Assembly: GCA_003118195.1 (NCBI GenBank)
Contig: BEXV01000999.1
Coordinates: forward strand, 67,246 to 131,245
Origin: Hemicentrotus pulcherrimus
Taxonomy: Eukaryota; Echinodermata; Echinoidea; Camarodonta; Strongylocentrotidae
DNA: 64,000 nt
Direction: 5' to 3'
The notes under the pieces were generated by a model, which saw only the letters and a program-made list of their open reading frames with translations, searched no databases and was not told where the DNA came from. This document shows, piece by piece, positions 1 to 13,979 of this stretch (positions within the stretch are counted from its first letter, which is position 1; every line of letters starts with the position of its first letter). The position numbers were made by a program, and so were the translations under genes.

Positions 1-179
1 GGGGGGGGGGGGGGGGATGGGGGTCGTGCATTATGAATAAGCAGATTTTGGAAGTGGATACATGCCCCAGACCCCTGGATCTGCCACTAGATGATGTTAT
101 TTGATGTAATCAAACAACATCACAGAGGAAGAAGATCTTCTTCAATATTTTCCTTTTTTGTCTTCGTCATTATTTACAG

Positions 180-332
180 CACTAGGAAAGGATATTTTTG
201 GTCAACAAGGCCAATTTCGATGCAGTGAAGACAATGGTAACGTTACGGATTGCAGAGGTGTGCTGGTATGTACAGGACCCCCTTATGGTTGCTCATGTGC
301 AGCTGGTTATACAGGCGTGGACTGTATGCAAG
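180..332 (+). CDS. RPTP exon 1 of window: EGF-like repeat, Tie-like
   Basis: Acceptor TTTACAG before 180, donor GTGAGT after 332, phase 1 on both sides. Encodes a cysteine-rich segment with [10 protein letters not shown], then [20 protein letters not shown]. The PYGCSCA-G-x-GxxC ending closely resembles the second EGF repeat of Tie receptors (established family feature, recalled rather than searched). An N-glycosylation sequon NVT lies in the middle. The repeat looks like part of a run, because the exon starts inside a domain and the frame continues upstream of the window. Confidence 0.85.
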
Positions 333-3300
333 GTGAGTACACCACATATAAGCTTCAAATCTTCATTTTGCTATTTTTATTATGAATCGTTAGGAAGCCT
401 AACGTATAAAGCATAAACTTGTTTTAAAAGTAGAGCAGAACTCCAAATTTTGAAATTTCAAATCTTTGTTGGTAATTATCTCAAGTGTTCATACAAAGCT
501 TGCGAAAATGTTAAACGAAGCTCTCCGTTCCTTCCAGACGTAGTCAGACTATAGCATGACTGTCATGATAGTCCTGCTACCCTGTTGTTGTGACGTCATA
601 AACTGACCGGGCCTTTGACCAAGGTGAAAGTCAGCGGGATACTGATGCTAAACTTGTCCTTATCTCTTTGGTTATCTTTGGGATATGTTGACTTGAAGAA
701 GAAAATTAAAAGCATCCTCTTCGTCTAGGAATGATTCTTAAATAAACTAACTCGGAAATATTATCGAGGCTATCTAGATATGTATAAAAATAAATGGGTC
801 AAATAAAAACATTGATAATTTATAAGTTGACGGTCTTGGATTGTTAGAATATTGATGTATATGAATGTGAAGGGGGCAATGGAGGTGTGATGTTGATTGT
901 GATGGTGAAGGTAAAATGTAGGCACTAAATAAAATGAACACGCTAGTGCCTTTAATAGTAATGTTAACAAACTATGATTCTACCATTTTCATTTCCCTAT
1001 TTGCGGGGGTAGGTCCTTATAACAGCGCGGTATTTAATTGTATTGTTTATGCACTACGAATCATGATTCTTAGTTAAACCTCTAATCTAACGGTTTCCAT
1101 ATTTTTTCGGTATCCGTTTTATTAATCAGAATGCGAAAATGGAGCTTTCGGAGCCGATTGTGACCAGACCTGTCACTGTCGAAACAACGCCCTCTGTAGC
1201 GGAGATACGGGAAGCTGTGACCCCGCAGGTGGATGTGAAGATGGTTGGACCGGGGTCAACTGTCAAGGTTTGTAACTATCTTCAAGTGATATTTGGTGAA
1301 ATACTGGCAGTTGAGAAATGAAAGAATTTATTTATTTAAATATTGTTTTAATGCAATCATGACTATTTTATATGATTTGCATAAATTAAAGCAACAATCG
1401 CGATCTGTAGTTTTTTTTTCGCAACGGTGGGAATAGACCAGGTTGTTAATGTATTTAATTTGTGCATGTTTCTCTATGGGACTTCTAGTTACCAACTATT
1501 TAATTCACCTGCAACAAGTAGTGGTATCTTTAAGAATTGAAAACACTTCTGATTTAGTGGCTATTGTTATGTTTGGCAAGCCTCTGGTTATTTCTGAGTT
1601 GTCAAGAGGAACTATTGTTCAATGAATATGCGTACAATCAAACGGGTATTCTTATACCAAAATAAAGCACCTTAAGTCTCAAGCTCAATGACAACTACAT
1701 AATCGAGCCCTTTATGAAGATCTGTGGCTACAAATTTCTTCCCAATAACACGATAGTGACAAACAATGCAATACACATTTTATGTAAAATATAATATCTG
1801 TGGATGAAATCTCCTTGCCAACACCATATAAGTTAAAAACCTTATGAAACGTCGTCACTGACTTACATACTCTCGAAGTTGCAATTTTTATGTTCAAATA
1901 CATAAATAAGCAACTGCCACCTTCATTCGATAATTTGTTTGTTCATAATAATACAATTCATTCTTATCAAACCCGTTTATCTGAGAATTTTCATTTAACT
2001 AACCCCACATTGTTGATTACACTTAAATCAATCAGACACCATGGCCCCGATTTATGGAACAATTTATCTAAAATGATTAAATCATGCACGACCCTCTATT
2101 CTTTTATAGCGACACTAAAACGTCACATTATTTCCTCATACAAAATCGTTTCTCATTAAATTTCGTCTCTGAATTCGAAAATATTTTTAATTTATTAATT
2201 CTTAAAACATTACGTACCAGAACCCAATTCGCACTTGCACATGCACTTTCACTGCACCCACTTGATCAATTTCGCGTGTACAATTATATAATTTAAGAGT
2301 TTGCCGCTATTCTCTCGAGGCCGCCATCGATTTCAAGCTTACCGCTCATGATAGCGGTCTCCTGTGTTTTCTGTATTTTATCTCTTTTTTTTTTCATTGA
2401 AATTATATTTGTGTTAGTATGCAACTTATTTAATGTACTTAACAATTTATAATTATGTATAATTATGAAGAAAATGTTGTTACATAATGTATTATGATTA
2501 TGTTCTATTTTGAAAATGCAGAAATACAAACAAACAAACAAACAAACATGCTTTTATTTTAACGTCAGTCAATTTCAGGTTTAAAGTGTACATTTGTACA
2601 CATTGCACACGTTTGGACACAGTGCTATGTGTATGATTATACAGTTGTAGTCATAACGTTCATCGACATTTATGTTCATGATGTGTTAAAACTGCATAGT
2701 ATACGGCTATATTTACTCTAATACGATGTTCACACCAACGAAACACCGAACCGACACCAGACCTAACCTTAAAAAAATTGGTCAGTTTTGAGTCTGTCTT
2801 GTGGTGTGACTGAAATCTTTGCGAATTCTCACTCGCTGCGCTCTTTCCATACAGTACCCACGCCAAGAATAACGTCATTCATCGCATCACCATCCAACGG
2901 TTCCAACTTCGGCACCACCCTCTCTCTCACCTGTACCGCTACCTTCAACTTCACCGACACCTCGCTAACCCTCCAGGTGTATACGGGTACCCCCGGGGGA
3001 AAACAGCTACCTTCAGAAGTTACCCTACGTGACGTCACGGAGCAGACACAGACAACAGTGGTGGAGACGGAGATTACGCGCGCCGCTCAGGATTTCGAAT
3101 GCCGTCTGTCAGCAAGCGACAATGTGAAAGATCAGGACATCGTCAATGTCAAAGGTCATGGTTAGTATGTTTTGTAGTTGATAAGGTATCAGTAAATGTT
3201 TCTTATTTTATGTTTTGGAAATGTATATTCCAAATCGGATTATATTACACAAAGAACAATATTACCCCGTCAACCTCTTGAATTTTCACCATACAGTTTT

Positions 3301-6300
3301 AGTTACGATAAAAAAAGTGGTTCAGATATTAAGCAAAGACTCTCTAGCAAAGACCAGTTTAAACGTGACATACCTACTAACTAAAACTGTATGGATCTTT
3401 CTTTCTCGAACCCCCGTTGACGAGATATATATGTAATGGATGACAGGCATTTTGGTATTTTTCTTAATGTACGGACTGTGAAATGAATACAGTAGTTGTT
3501 GCTACGTCAAACAAAACCTGGTAAGTTTTCTAGCCGTCAAGAGCAATCTGTAAGCATAACATTTTGAATTATTTATCTGAAAACTGGTCTTTTCAAATTT
3601 CTCTAAAGCTATTATGTATAGACTCTAGATCTCCACTGACTTCATATATTTATCCCTCACAACATTCACGTCCCCAATTATCATGATTGTGGTGGACAAT
3701 TCTGTCCCACGACGTGTAAGAATAGGAAAGCTCCTATCCTTGGTGCTTTCCGTTAAGCCAGAGGCATTGAGTTAAGAAATGTCAGTCTAAACCTCCAAGG
3801 ACAAGTTCACGGTGGACCAGACGAAATCCTGTCCTATTTTTAACTCGATTGTTGATACGTTGTCTGGCCCATACAACCGTGGATATTGCTAGGGAATAAT
3901 ATATACACAACAAGTAGAAACGCAACGGAATTTAGGTGATATCAAGTTATTGAGAAAGACGCTTTTCTCTATTTAAAATAGGAGTTGCCATAGCAAAACG
4001 ATCAGTTGAAAATAACTTATGTTTCAAATTACCCGTCGTTAAGTGGTGGTCAACTACAAAAACAAAGAAAATACAGAATATAATAATTTCAATACCTTGA
4101 ATGGTCGTCTCATTTAGGAAAACGGGAAATTGTTATAAACAGGAGAAAACAAAGGGGGATGGAGGGAGGACCAACATTTTTTTTCATTTTCAAATACAGC
4201 CAAGGTCAACTAAACGATTGCAGACAGGACTAGTTTTATGGACGAGATGGCGTAAATATTCATTCCTGAATGATAAACGTCTATAAACCAAATCAACAAC
4301 ATCAAAAATGGCGATGGCGCATGGCGCATAGTATTCCATAAGTCCTTTCACTAATTTCCAATCTTGAAATAATGGAAACAAAATAATGAGGAGAAATGAA
4401 AAGCCGTCTACTTGTATTTTTTTCTCCCATCTCCAGAGCAACCATCTTTGACTCGACCGCCTACGATAGTGACTGTCACCAGTGCTGCGGTAGAACTTAC
4501 GTGGGACGCATGGAGCGCTGCGGTTGATACCGGTAGCGGTCCGGTCACCGCTTATATTGTGCAATACAGAGAACACGGCGTTGCCGACTGGGAGACGGCT
4601 GGAAACGTCACAGAACAACCGTTCACATTTACAGTGATGTCACTTGGTAGTCGGTTAACCTATGACTTCCAAGTGGTAGCGGTCCGACCCGGAATGAATG
4701 GTGAAGGCGAACCGAGTCCTATGATAACGGCAACCACCACCTGTGCATGTAAGTATTCAACCCAATGCAAACTGGCTCTAGTGGTGGAGAGGGTAAGCAT
4801 GACCACATTAATCCTTGATTTAAAATGAGGTTACACTGCCAAAAATGTTTATTCTAAATTTAGATACAACTTAAAGACATTACAGGAAACAGAGTAAATT
4901 GAGATCTTGTGGGATCACAATTTTAGTCACGGGTGAGCTTTTCGATGCTTCTGCATTGGTCTGTGTTGCAGAGAGAATAAGATAAGAATAAAAATTGACC
5001 TTGACTAGAATTATTGTCATCTGCGATATCTCATGAAAGCCCAATACTCTCTGGTTAGGGTGCTCGTCTAGCGGAAAGGAACTGTTCAATATTGCCGACT
5101 CTATCACATGCCGACATAACTTTCTCACGGCTTTCATTATTTCTCTGTGTTTATCATGTTTATCATTTTTTTATAAACCCAGCACCAGATCCCATTCCAT
5201 CACTGTCAGTTTCATCAATACCAAACAATCCGACATCACTTCTCGTTACGTGGGAACCGACCCTGGAAAGACGCTGTGATGTCGCCTACTACATTATTCA
5301 TTATGACATCACAAGTTTCGACCAATGCGCTGACAGGAAGGCAAGTTCAGGAAGTGACGTCAGCCAATCAGGCACCTTCAATACGACAGAAACGAGCTTG
5401 ACAATCAACGGGCTCAATGAATATTCATCATACGTGGTAACCGTAGCGCCAGGATTTGAAGACAACGTTGGAGCGAATATTACAGAAGTTGGAACGACTC
5501 TCGGAGATCGTAAGAGACAGGACACACTTGTTATACGAAAATGCCTCCCAAATATACAAATGCTCAATGAATTGTGATTTAAATTCATTATAGCACTAAT
5601 CATCGCAAATACAAATTCACCTGCAAGATGTATTTTGTAAGAGGAATAGTTTGCAATTGTTCAACTGTAAAAATACTGTTATTAGCCTATGACTATGAAT
5701 ATTTTTTTAAGGGAGGAAAGGGATACATCTATTTCTGTATATTATTTTTTTTTAATCTATTTCAGAATCTGTATAGTATTTCGATAAAGATTATCTGCAG
5801 CTAGTTCTAGATCATGAATAGTGAAAACCATTATGACTTTAACCGACAAGTTTTAAATGTTTTCCTCTCTCAGGACCCACATCCGCCCCTGCTGCAGTAG
5901 AGGTCATTGACCTTTCAACCAACAGTGTGACCTTGAGCTGGGGCGAAGTCCCGTGCGGTCATCGTAAGGGGTTGATTAGTAACTATCTCTTGATGCTAAG
6001 AGGAGCCAAACAGGGAACACAAATCGTCACTGCCTCTCAACATTCATACACGTAAGTCTTTGGCTGATAAAGTCGAAAATATAGAGGGCAATTATGAATA
6101 TTATGTGCCTTATTGATGGTCAGTTATGAACTGGGCAATTTCATGTTTAATATATTTCAGGTACACTAACAGTGTAGGACACGAATAATTGTGAACATGG
6201 AATTGTCAAAAGTATACGAAGACGTATTCAATATTATTGGCGTAGTTGTGCATAAAATTTCATCCGAGAAAGACTGAAGCGGTGATAATATTAACTAGAA

Positions 6301-9300
6301 GAATAAAAGAAGGAACGGATGAGAAGTGGTGTAGCTCTACCAACCGGGTGCCTCTTGGAAGACCCCTAGAGCACAGAGGATTTTCATTAGATTTACCCCG
6401 CTCCCTTAAACTCTGTCATCTACACAATGATCATATCCTGTATGATATACAATTACATTCTTCCCATTCAAGCAAGAGTGGACTAACACCAAATCATTTG
6501 TTTTAAGGAAAATCCTTTGATTTTGCTTAAAAAAACCTATTTTTCCCTTTTTCACCACCAGGTTTCCCGATCTAGCAGAGTGCGTAATGTACAACTTTAC
6601 AGTAGCAGCTCATAACATGGCGGGCGTTGGTCCTACCAGTGCACCAATACCCATCGTGATACCAGCTACAGTCGGTAAGATGGGGCGATGTTTCAAGGGT
6701 CCATTGTCAGTGAATATTTCAGTTGACATAAAATCTGAAACCAAGTCAATTTTCATAATTTATGCTAAGTGTGACGTCTCCAAATCACACGTCTTAGGTT
6801 CACTTTTTATACTTAAAAAGCAAATTTAACATTACGTTTTGGAGACGCTAGTTGAGATCACTGATGGGGTTCCTGAAAATAAAGGCATGAATTGCGTTTA
6901 GGCTTGGGGAGATAATATAGTTAAGGAAGAATTTTATCTAATTTTTTTTTATAGAGATTTTGAATTACCATATCCTTTCTCTTGTGATTCTTCTACACAT
7001 TAACTGACTGACAAACATTTACTTTAAGTAATGGTCATAGTGTCTTATCAAAGCCTCGGTCACAAATGCCATAACGAACTGCTACGAACGCCGTACGAAC
7101 GATTTTCAGAAAATGGAAATTCGGGAAGACAATGGAAAAATAGGGAGATTCGTACGAAATTATCGTTCGTACGAACTTTTGTGACCGTAGCATAAATTAA
7201 GCAACCTAACGATAGACATGTGCACCTTCACTCTAACATAATCAAGATCTTTGTAGCAACAAAACATTGATCCTCATCAACTGCTATATCTAAAGATATC
7301 CCAAAATAGCTTTATATTCATGTTGCTACCACTAACTTAAATCATTCTACCTTTCTTTGATAGTCCCTGGCCCACTTCCGAACCTTCGCGTCACCTCGAC
7401 CCCTACCGAGATCCACCTTTCTTGGGACCCTCCAGTACAGTCTGCCTGTCAGCTGGAATACATCGTCCGTTATACGCCGAAGGTCCTGGACCAATGCATA
7501 GTCCAACTGACGGAGGGGCCTATTGTAGCAGGTAACACCAACTTGACGACTGACTTCACAATTGCAGGACTGGTGCCGTATTCGACGTACAGTGTCGAGG
7601 TATTGGTGCGGAATAGCATTGGGTTTGGAGCACCGCAAAACAGGACTATACGCACTGCAGAATCAGGTGAACCTTCGTTTATCTCATTCTTAAAAATAAT
7701 GGGTTTGAAGTATTTCAGCAAGAGAGACTGCGATAAACATGGCCTTCCGATGATGAAAACGAAAATAATTATGCGAGGCTTCTTTAATGGTTAAGCCCGA
7801 AGATAAGGGTAAACGCATATTAAATATAATCGCATATAATCCAAATTTAATTTCTTTATGACAACCTTGAATAACGTAGGTGGATTATAGTGATCGGTGA
7901 GCGTATCATTTTCATTTAATATTAATGGTCCTCGTATGACAAATACGATATGTGTCCATTTTATGGTAAAATCATGTAAATAGTATCTGACGAAATTGAT
8001 CACTTCTGTTTTAAAATCTAGTTCCTGAGAACGTGACCCAACTTGCTTTAGTGGAAACTACTGAGAACAGCATCTCATTGACGTGGGACCTACCGTGTGG
8101 ACATACCCACGGTGATATACTGCTCTTCCATTACGAACTTTCCAATGAGAACGTGCCCATTGCTGCACTTACTGAGGGGGATTCCCCTAGAAACACGACG
8201 TCATTGACTATCAACAATCTAGCTTCATGTACGCCATATGAGTTCAGGATCAAGGCAAAGACAACTGCTGGGTATGGTCGGTAAGCCAAACTGTACCACG
8301 TGCGAACACAAGGAGAAGGTATGCATTCTATTTTCTCTGGTACATTAACAAAAATGTATACAAATGCGGTAATATTAGTGACACTATAATATATTATATA
8401 AATTCACTTTCAAATACATTTTGACCAAGATTAAGCTCATGAATAAATATGACCCTAAAAAGCTCTAATCTTGCAATTTAGATTTAAAAAAACCACATCT
8501 TTCGGGTCCAATTACAAGCAGATATGTGTCGAAGGTCAGTTCTCTTAACCAATGTTAATCATTGCTGTTGTTTTGTTCCATCTGCATGGTTAGCGCTGTT
8601 GTTGTAGCCCTTGGACGTGTTGGGCCTTTTTTGGCAAATTTAAGCAAATACAAATATGTTAACAGGTGTAAAGAAATACTGGTACAGTAAAACTTGTTTG
8701 AGTGGCCACCTCTCTACGCAGGCCACTTGCGTATAGTGACCATGTATTTCTTTTCCATTGAGTGACCTTGATAAAGAGCTTTGACTATATTTTTATCCAA
8801 CTGACATGGTGGCAGCGGTGGGATACAAGGTCACACCATTGAAACAACGGACGAGTCTGTAGGCCTAGAAAACCGTACTTTATGACAACCTTAACAGCTG
8901 CGTTTGCATTATCTATGAATTTCTCCACAGAACCCGGTGTGATAGAGACCATGTTCGTGCATACCTACGACACACGTCCATTTGAAGCTGACGTCACGTG
9001 GTCTCCACCAGAGGTCAACGGATGTCCCATACTCTACTACCGGGTCACATATGTTCTTACAAACCTTGGTATGTGTGGGCCGATCAGCAGCAGCCTTCGG
9101 ATGTTCCGGTTTGCTGGAAACACTTCGCATTGGTTCATACGATTGTCGAATCTGGAGCCTTACTCGACGTACGATGTCTATGTTCAAGCCGTGAGCGATG
9201 CCGGCATGGCTCCGGTGGCGACAAGAAGCTTCCAAACACGAGCTGCAGGTATTGTAGTTTATCTAATTATACACAATTTAATATATCTTGTTTCGAAAGC

Positions 9301-12300
9301 CAGAAAAAAACTCATATCACTACAACACAGACTCTCTCTGTCTGTCAACATATGACATGATCTATGGCTTGACGTATTGCTTATTTAACAAACCAAATAG
9401 TTATCGATCGCCTTGGGGATTAAACCCTTCATTTGTAAATATGTTTACTAATTGTTATATGCTAGTCAACTTGCAGTGACAATGACAATTGAACACATTT
9501 ACACAAATAACTATAAGTAATGCCATAAAAGGCAAGTGTTGCAGTCTGCGGTGTAATAATACTGTCATAGCAATCGTTTGTAAATCGGAACGTATAAGCT
9601 TAGTTTGAAAATTTAATTATTGGATCTTGTTATAATACTCAGCTCCAGGACAAGTGATGGTAGTCGACGTCACGGAACGTACCCAGAGCAGTCTCAAATT
9701 TCGCTGGAACACACTGGAATGTGGCGAACGTCACGGACCGGAAGTCATATACCACTACCGACTAGAGTCCCCTTCCGGGTTATACTGGAACGGACAGGTA
9801 CATGATCCCGAATCCCTAGCTGCAGTGTATGGGCTCTTGCCTTGTTTGACGTATTCATTCAAGGTCCTAGCCGAGACGTCTGCAGGATTCGGTGAACCAA
9901 GTACTCTGCTTTTTGCTGGCACGACTGCCTCCCGTAAGTATAGCAGTAGACTATAACCTTGGCATGTAGATAAAATTTGAATTCTGAAGCCATTGGAAGT
10001 GAATGATAGCTGAAGGTTTTAATCGACTAACAATGGATGTCTTACATTCACTGTAAGACAAATAAGTTACACTAATTTTAACAGGTGAGATATTGAGGAG
10101 AAAATATTTCTACAATTATGACGGATACAGATTAAGTGGAATTATGATTATGATTACCATTATAATAATGATCTTTAAAAGAACAACATTTTATTGTCTA
10201 AAAGAATCGTTTCCCACGCAAGATCATTAATCTTTGTCAACTAATCTTCTAACATTAGACAGCCTACTTAGTTGATATTGAACCAATAATACCATAGGTT
10301 TGAGTTTGCATGGGCTCTTCACAGATTCCTAGATAAATAAAGTGCACTTTGTTCACATCCATCCCTATTCGCAGCTCCTGGTCCCGTTACGTCACTCCAC
10401 CTCCAGACCGTAAGTTCTGCAGAGATGAACATCACCTGGAGTCCTCCCGCAGCCCAGCCTTGCCCGATAGTCAGCTACGGCCTCCGCTACCTTCCAACGA
10501 ACACCGACCAGTGTGATGCGACCATAAGGCGATTGACCGCTACGAGGACGTCGGACGTCGAGACCCAGAACACGTCGGCCGTAGTATCAGGGTTGCTGCC
10601 CTTCACCACTTACAGGGTGATGGTATGGGCCAGGACGGATGCACCAACGGCTGGACAAGAGGTCACATCAACCATAGTTACTGCACAAGCTCGTAAGCAT
10701 CACAAAACATGATGAACAACATTTTATTGATCGATGAAATATGCAAAAGATTTCCTACCTATCTTCCTCAAAACTGTTTTATTTTTTCATTTTTTTTAAC
10801 GGTTAATTTTTATAATGTCATTTTTTCACCCCACTCCAATCTCATTAAACCTCATTCAATGACACAATAGATATCGTAATATGGGGTTTCTCTTCATGAT
10901 TTGCAATTGTAATGAGATGCGGAACGGTACTAAAGAATTTTAGCAAACATAAACCATCTTTACTCGACATGTACTTTACTTTTAAAACATATACAGGCTC
11001 ATTCATCTTTGAATGACCATGTTTGATATTGAATCACTGAATTATAACACCACGCAAAGTGTTTTGGAAAACGTTCGGTAAAGATTGTCTGAAATGTTTA
11101 CCTGTACACGTTTGTAACCGTAACTTTATCTTTCGCTTCCAGCACCAACTGCCTCACCCACGCTTAACGAACCATCGACATTCCCGCATAAACCGTCCAA
11201 ACTCAACGTGTCATGGGAAGAAGTGCCTTGCGGACATCGTTGTGGAGACATCACCTTCTACGCCTACGAGCTGGAATCTCTTGATGACTCCGCCCTGAAT
11301 TCAAAAACGAGCAAGATTCCCGCGTCACATCGTTACGTTACATTGGATGACCTCGAGCCTTGTGAAGTTTATCAGTTCCGAGTCAGAGCTCGCACCCGGA
11401 AAGGATGGGGACCGTTCAGCAGTTGGAAGAAGCTCATTACGAACGCAGTTGGTATGTTTGGTCGATCTATGTTACCCCAAAATAAAACAAATGAAAGTTT
11501 ATTCATGATTTCATAGAACTTTATTCAATTTGTTACATTATAATCAGTCAAAGCTACGAAACTAAAAAAATAGCATTTTCCTATGAAAATAATCAAACTT
11601 CGTAGGGATTTTGTTTCAACAGTTTATGATGCTCCAAAAGTTTAGAATGATAATCGTGTGCTTAATGGCATGAAAGTCATGCATATATAATAATATTCTT
11701 GCCGTGTATTATGGTCCCTTGGTTATTGAATTAATCCAAGAGAATCAACGTAACAATGACAACTACTTTCTTGCCTCTACCGTATTAATTCATAACGTTT
11801 ATAACATAACCGAAGTTAACGGTAAATGCTTACTAAGGGGACTTGTTTCTATTCTACCAAAATTTCAGTGTCGGCTGAAGTCAGCATAGTCCTTGCCGAA
11901 ACAACCAGTGACAACCCCACATCAATTCGTCTGAATTGGAACGCCCCGCCAAACCAAAAATGTCCAATCAACAACTACGTTGTAGCGTATCGTCTGGTTC
12001 GTCAAGACCGATGTCTCCTCGACGATGATTGGCCAACTCATGAGTTAGCCGTAGTAGCTGACCATGGAGATGTTGAGATCAGTTCGCTAATACCATTCTC
12101 GACCTATGAGTTGAAAGTGTTTGCGGTCACTGAAGCTGGCAATGGATCTATGTCGGTGGTTGTTGTACAAACTGGAGAAACAAGTAAGGATCAAATAATT
12201 TTCGTCACGAAACGATTATTAAAACAAAAATCTACAAATGCAGTCAGAAGTTATCCCATTGTGCTGATGTCTGAAATGACATCGAGCGTATTAAGATATG

Positions 12301-13932
12301 AATAACACTATTTCAATATTCTATTGCATGTCCCATAGAAATGGCCCGTTTTGAATACTAATTACTAAACACGTACTAGACCATTGTAATGTACGCACGT
12401 TTCAATGTGGGATAGACGATGTATTGAAGTAGGCTTTTGGAAATTAGTTGCGATCGTGTTAAATGAAATAGTTCCAGATGACGAAGTTAAAAGAAAAAAA
12501 TCTATGACTCATTAATCATGAGCCAGAAGGGCATAAGCATAGTATTAAAAAGTTATCACTTTTGGGGGGCTCTCAGCAGAATACGTTTTTCATACGCATC
12601 AGAATCGACAGGGCCTTCTTATCTTGAATGATTGCTTTGTTTTGGTCTCTATGAATCTTAGCCAATACCAATTTCTCCAATCATTTGTATTAAAATAATC
12701 AAACTATTTGAGAAACAAGAACGTCGAACCTTTTTTTTTTACATCACAGTTCCGACCGATGCACCAGACGCAATCACCGTGGACCTTGTGACGTCACGGG
12801 AAATCGAATTCTCATGGAGGGAGCCCCCATGCGGTACAAGACACGGAGACATAGTTCATTACGAGTATCAGCTTCTCGATGCTCAGAACGATCGTACGCT
12901 GACGGCTACTACGACCGAGACCGTGGTACAGATAGGATTCCTAACGCCATACACGGAGTATCGGTTCTCTGTGCGAGCTGCCTCGTTGAAAGGCTATGGA
13001 CCGTTTTCACAAGAGATTTCGAGAACAACTCTTGTAGCACGTAGGTATTCGTAGGAATGCTGAGGAATCCTAATATATCATCGATAAAAAGTAAAGGGAT
13101 TGATGTGAGACGTAGGGTAATAATCAGAATGATAATGATAATGAAAAAATTTCTTATTGGAGATAAAAAAAAAACATATCATGCCAGCAAGATTGTGATA
13201 AGAGGATTAGCATAAATGCCAACCAATAAATGCACTAACTTCGTAGCGATGAGAGCAGCAGAGTGTTCAAATTCATTAAGTTAGACTCCTGTCAATACAA
13301 GAAACGGCAGAATTGTAAAACTTAAGGTCTTAGTCAGATATGCCGCGGTAAACCACCACCCAAAAAACCCAACGCTGTTTAGTGATTGGCAACTGCTCGC
13401 AACAAAGGTCTTGCGCGTGTACACTGAGCTCCTTGTGATAAGATATGACGTCGTCATAAAAAAAACGAAAAACGAAAAACGCTGCGGTTTGCCGAGTCAT
13501 ATATTTGAAGGAGGCCCATAAAATGTTTTATTTCGAATCCGTGTCGTATGAAAAACATAGTATCTTCCTTACCAGTTACCTCCTTACGTGATGGTAGTTG
13601 ATAATTGTGTCGAAAGTCATGAAATTCTTTTTTGATTGCAGCACCACCAAAGCCGACTGGTTTAGAGGTCCTCGGGATTGGAGAGACCAATGTCACACTT
13701 CAGTGGGTTAGACCCGATCCTCCACACGGCATCATTCAGGAATATAAGGTAAGATAACTTCAATAATAAAATGTGTTTAATAACATTTGATTTAGTTAAT
13801 AGACTTTGATACAGAAATAATATTCGTATTTTGCAGTACTATCATTGCATTACTGTGAGCATCAACACTCTTACTAAATTTCTTGTATACCCTGTCATTG
13901 AGTTAATCTCTATCACTCTTATCACGTTTGTT

Positions 13933-13979
<47 letters not shown>

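Noticed and set aside
4190..4618. 142-codon minus-strand frame across FN3-1
   Set aside because: Shadow of the real plus-strand exon; no recognisable domain.
8281..8286. Splice donor GTAAGC directly after GYG in FN3-5
   Set aside because: It would leave phase 2, while the next exon (8931) needs phase 1, and it would remove strand G of the FN3. Compensating indels explain the sequence better.
8909..9360. Minus- and plus-strand frames of 70-120 codons over FN3-6
   Set aside because: Alternative-frame shadows of exon 10, whose FN3 motifs and splice sites are clear.
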